From: Aved-18 sp964606665
GTDB taxonomy: Bacteria > Cyanobacteriota > Vampirovibrionia > Obscuribacterales > Obscuribacteraceae
NCBI GenBank assembly: GCA_964606665.1
Contig: CAZSHS010000013.1
Span: 1-64,000, forward strand
Reading direction: 5' to 3'
Length of the DNA: 64,000 bases
The translations under genes were made by a program, and so were the position numbers. Of the stretch, positions 61,897 to 64,000 are shown piece by piece; position 1 is the stretch's first letter, and each line of letters starts with the position of its first letter. The notes below the pieces were generated by a model, which saw only the letters and a program-made list of their open reading frames with translations, had not been told where the DNA came from and searched no databases.

Positions 61897-62352
61897 ATGT
61901 GCTATTGGATAAACGAAGAGAACAATGTTTTATCTATTACATGTTCAAAAGCCCGCAAAAAACTGGGTGAAGCTGGCGAGCAATTGATATGCGAGCGCTT
62001 AAAAGGTCAAAACTGGCAAATTCTTGCATCAAATTTCTTGAACTCAAGTCATGCTTTCGAGCTTGATGTGATAGCAATCGACCCAGATGATTTTCTTGTA
62101 TTTATTGAAGTTAAAACTCGAACACATACAAATCTTGATTCTGTATTTGCCACAATTACAAAATCAAAACTGCGCAAAATGAAACTGGGTGCCAGACATT
62201 TTTGTGTTCAAAATCCTCATATTCGACACTACGGTTGGCGTTTCGACCTTGCCGTTGTCGGTTTTTCTTCCGACAGGGTCCCGGGCAGCCCCAAATGCTG
62301 GCTGATTGACCAAAAGCGCCATAAATTGGCTATTTTCGAAGGCATAGGCTAA
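61897..62352 (+). CDS. YraN/UPF0102-family endonuclease-like protein
   Basis: About 151 residues. GEAGEQLICERLKGQNWQIL, then the nuclease-fold core ELDVIAIDPDDFLVFIEVKTR (E...D...ExK) and DLAVVGF. Family members resemble Holliday-junction resolvases; function is unproven. An ATG at 61897 with an AGGAAG box is preferred over the longer frame from 61843. Confidence 0.82.
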   Translation: MCYWINEENNVLSITCSKARKKLGEAGEQLICERLKGQNWQILASNFLNSSHAFELDVIAIDPDDFLVFIEVKTRTHTNLDSVFATITKSKLRKMKLGARHFCVQNPHIRHYGWRFDLAVVGFSSDRVPGSPKCWLIDQKRHKLAIFEGIG

Positions 62353-62469
62353 GTCTAATTTAATTTGGCTGATACGTAATTTCCCCAGTGAATCAAGCAA
62401 GTCATGGTGTTAGTCTATCTGCACGAATAGCCAAGCCCCTGCGGCAAATTCATTGAGAGGATAAAGCAA

Positions 62470-63360
62470 GTGTTAGTCTGGAAAGAAAAATTAGCTGTAA
62501 AAGAAGAAAGCAAAAATTTTCATGCTCAAATTTCGACTCGAGATGGTCTTAACAGACGAGCAATGGGACTGATACCACAGGCAATATCAAGCCATAGTCG
62601 CAAAGTGACTGAGGCTTCGCAGCTAAGATATCACCAGATGCTGTATAGCCTAGCGAACAAACAAAATACATGTTGCATCAAAGTAATTTGTCCCAGAGAA
62701 AAAGCAAGAGCGGCAATGCTCGTTTTTCGCGGCAAAGTGCTTGGATGTGTTTTTGGACGAAAGGGCAGCGATAAGCAGCTTTTTGGCAGAGAAGCCTTTA
62801 GCGAGCTTTGTTCTATTTTGACTTCGGTCGATACAATCATTGATACCTATATAATGCCCGAAGCAGTAGCTCTGGCATCTGGTTCGCTCTTCCACGGTTC
62901 AGTTTTCAATCAAGAAATGGGCGTCGATGCACTGAGCGCATTTCAAATGGCTTCTTCACACCTGATTCAGACAGAAATGCCTGGATGTATCGTGGTCAAA
63001 AATTCTAATCATCAAATAGGCGGATTCATTTATTATTTCGGCGGCACCATTGCCGGCGTATTTTCTTTCAAAGACGGCTGGAAGAAAGCCACATATGAAT
63101 CAGCTCAAGAACTTGTACTCTTTTGCAAAGACGCTAGTGTCAGTGCAAGCAAATTGCATGCCACAAGTGTTGAAGAAGTTGAAGCTCTTGCATTTGCCAT
63201 GACCGATCTTGACGAAAAGTCTTTTCAAGCAAAAGAAATACAGCGCGAATTACAATCAACCACACAAGAAATATCTGTACCATCAAATCCATATGTTCCA
63301 TCAACGGCACTAGGACAAGTACGCGAGTGGGAACTGAAAGTTAATATCGCCAGCCTATAA
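62470..63360 (+). CDS. Protein of unknown function with an internal duplication
   Basis: 296 residues, no signal peptide. Two similar units of about 70 residues: AAMLVFRGKVLGCVFGRKGS...EAVALASGSLF (about 78-142) and GGFIYYFGGTIAGVFSFKDG...EEVEALAFAM (about 188-255). Each is strand-turn-strand followed by helices. No family recognised with certainty. GTG start with a GAGAGG box; lysA follows 60 bp downstream. Confidence 0.6.
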   Translation: MLVWKEKLAVKEESKNFHAQISTRDGLNRRAMGLIPQAISSHSRKVTEASQLRYHQMLYSLANKQNTCCIKVICPREKARAAMLVFRGKVLGCVFGRKGSDKQLFGREAFSELCSILTSVDTIIDTYIMPEAVALASGSLFHGSVFNQEMGVDALSAFQMASSHLIQTEMPGCIVVKNSNHQIGGFIYYFGGTIAGVFSFKDGWKKATYESAQELVLFCKDASVSASKLHATSVEEVEALAFAMTDLDEKSFQAKEIQRELQSTTQEISVPSNPYVPSTALGQVREWELKVNIASL

Positions 63361-63420
63361 ATTTCAAGACCTGATGCGATGGTAAAATGACTGATCTGTT
63401 CAAGAACAAGGGGCAGTCAG

Positions 63421-64000
63421 TTGATCATATCTCCAAATACGCGCATTTGGCCGCACTCAGCTTCAGTCAATAAGCTGGACCATTTAGAAATTGGCGCACT
63501 TGATGTTTGCGATTTAGCAAAAGAATTTGGCACGCCGCTCTGGCTCATTGATTATGCTTCGATTTTTCAGGCTCAAGAAGCTTGCCGTCTTGGTCTTTTG
63601 AATTATCCAGCCAAGAAATCAATTCTATACGCCGGTAAAGCATTTTTATGTCTTGCCATGTGCAAAATAGTAAACAAGCTCCAAATGGGACTCGATGTTG
63701 TTTCGTTGGGAGAGCTTGAAACAGCATTGAAAGCCGATGTTAAACCTGAAAATATATTTTTGCACGGCAATAATAAATCGCATAAAGAGATTGAACGAGC
63801 ACTTGAGCTTAGCCACTGCAAAATCGTAATAGACAACATGTCTGAGCTAGAGCTTGTTTGCTCTCTGGCAAAACGGGCAACGACTAAAGCTCATATTCTT
63901 TTACGCATCAAACCAGGCATTGAGCCTGACACTCACGACCACATTAAAACTGGTCAGGAAACGAGCAAATTCGGTATTGGACTCAACGAAGTTCAAGAAT
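63421..64000 (+). CDS. lysA: Diaminopimelate decarboxylase, 5' part
   Basis: Last step of lysine synthesis. The first 193 codons are present and the gene runs off the window. Seen: FGTPLWLIDYA, the PLP lysine motif ILYAGKAFLC, GLDVVSLGELETAL, ENIFLHGNNKS, VIDNMSELELV and ILLRIKPGIEPDTH. An in-frame TGA at 63388 and a GGGG box 8 bases upstream point to the TTG at 63421 as the start. Confidence 0.92.
   Translation, partial: MIISPNTRIWPHSASVNKLDHLEIGALDVCDLAKEFGTPLWLIDYASIFQAQEACRLGLLNYPAKKSILYAGKAFLCLAMCKIVNKLQMGLDVVSLGELETALKADVKPENIFLHGNNKSHKEIERALELSHCKIVIDNMSELELVCSLAKRATTKAHILLRIKPGIEPDTHDHIKTGQETSKFGIGLNEVQE

Overview
The window looks like a chromosome segment of a non-photosynthetic relative of the Cyanobacteria (Melainabacteria/Vampirovibrionia type, possibly an Obscuribacter-like bacterium). 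The placement is inference. It rests on a response regulator that reads like cyanobacterial RpaB (29349-30080), a long cyanobacterial-style NusB (52498-53265), an LmeA/DUF2993 protein, Mini-RNase III and a B12-type radical SAM protein, with no photosynthesis gene. Secretins and a heptose-phosphate phosphatase point to an outer membrane. Two runs of 10 N (30578-30587 in ahcY, 59879-59888 in pdxS) show that this is a scaffolded draft assembly.

Layout. 1-5282 (minus strand): a soluble histidine kinase, a PhoB-like regulator, PhoU, DNA polymerase III delta and the electron-transfer flavoprotein pair EtfB/EtfA. 5371-11726 (plus): phosphoglycerate mutase GpmI, a Thr-rich lipoprotein, a DUF2993 protein, RNase PH, a UbiB-type kinase and a zinc-ribbon membrane protein. 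11745-12966: a retron-type reverse transcriptase behind a hairpin-rich leader with its own promoter. 12967-17903 (minus): glycine decarboxylase subunit 2, an RNase D-like exonuclease and a GlcF/GlcE-like oxidase pair. 17948-22679 (plus): CsaB, a WecG/TagA glycosyltransferase, MrnC, then a PAS histidine kinase overlapping a degenerate receiver-GGDEF-receiver protein. 22691-28692: GmhB, an orphan BlaI-type repressor and two tandem paralogous secretins. 29349-36888: RpaB-like regulator, SAH hydrolase, enolase, a radical SAM enzyme and unknown secreted or zinc-ribbon proteins. 36888-42946: a glutamate-dehydrogenase-like protein that has lost key lysines, FtcD, an M50-type membrane protease and an 868-residue proline-rich/acidic protein. 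42968-47257: tRNA-Ser(GCU) and a galE-ruvB-yibE/F-cdsA operon. 47381-56393: PgpH-like c-di-AMP phosphodiesterase, a coiled-coil exported protein, two GspE-N-like repeat proteins, RsmD, NusB, FtsY and HemQ. 56743-64000: acyl-CoA synthetase with PdxT and PdxS, SerS, a YraN-like protein, an unknown duplicated-domain protein and the start of lysA.

Most genes are housekeeping and sit in tight operons with 1-4 bp overlaps. The accessory signals most worth following are the retron-like reverse transcriptase and its leader, the Rec-GGDEF-Rec protein with all canonical active-site residues altered, the pair of GspE-N-repeat proteins without an ATPase, the tandem orphan secretins, the 868-residue low-complexity protein and the lysine-less glutamate dehydrogenase. 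Several plausibly belong to surface or nucleotide-second-messenger functions (secretins, GspE-N repeats, degenerate GGDEF, PgpH), but no complete pilus or secretion operon is present here.
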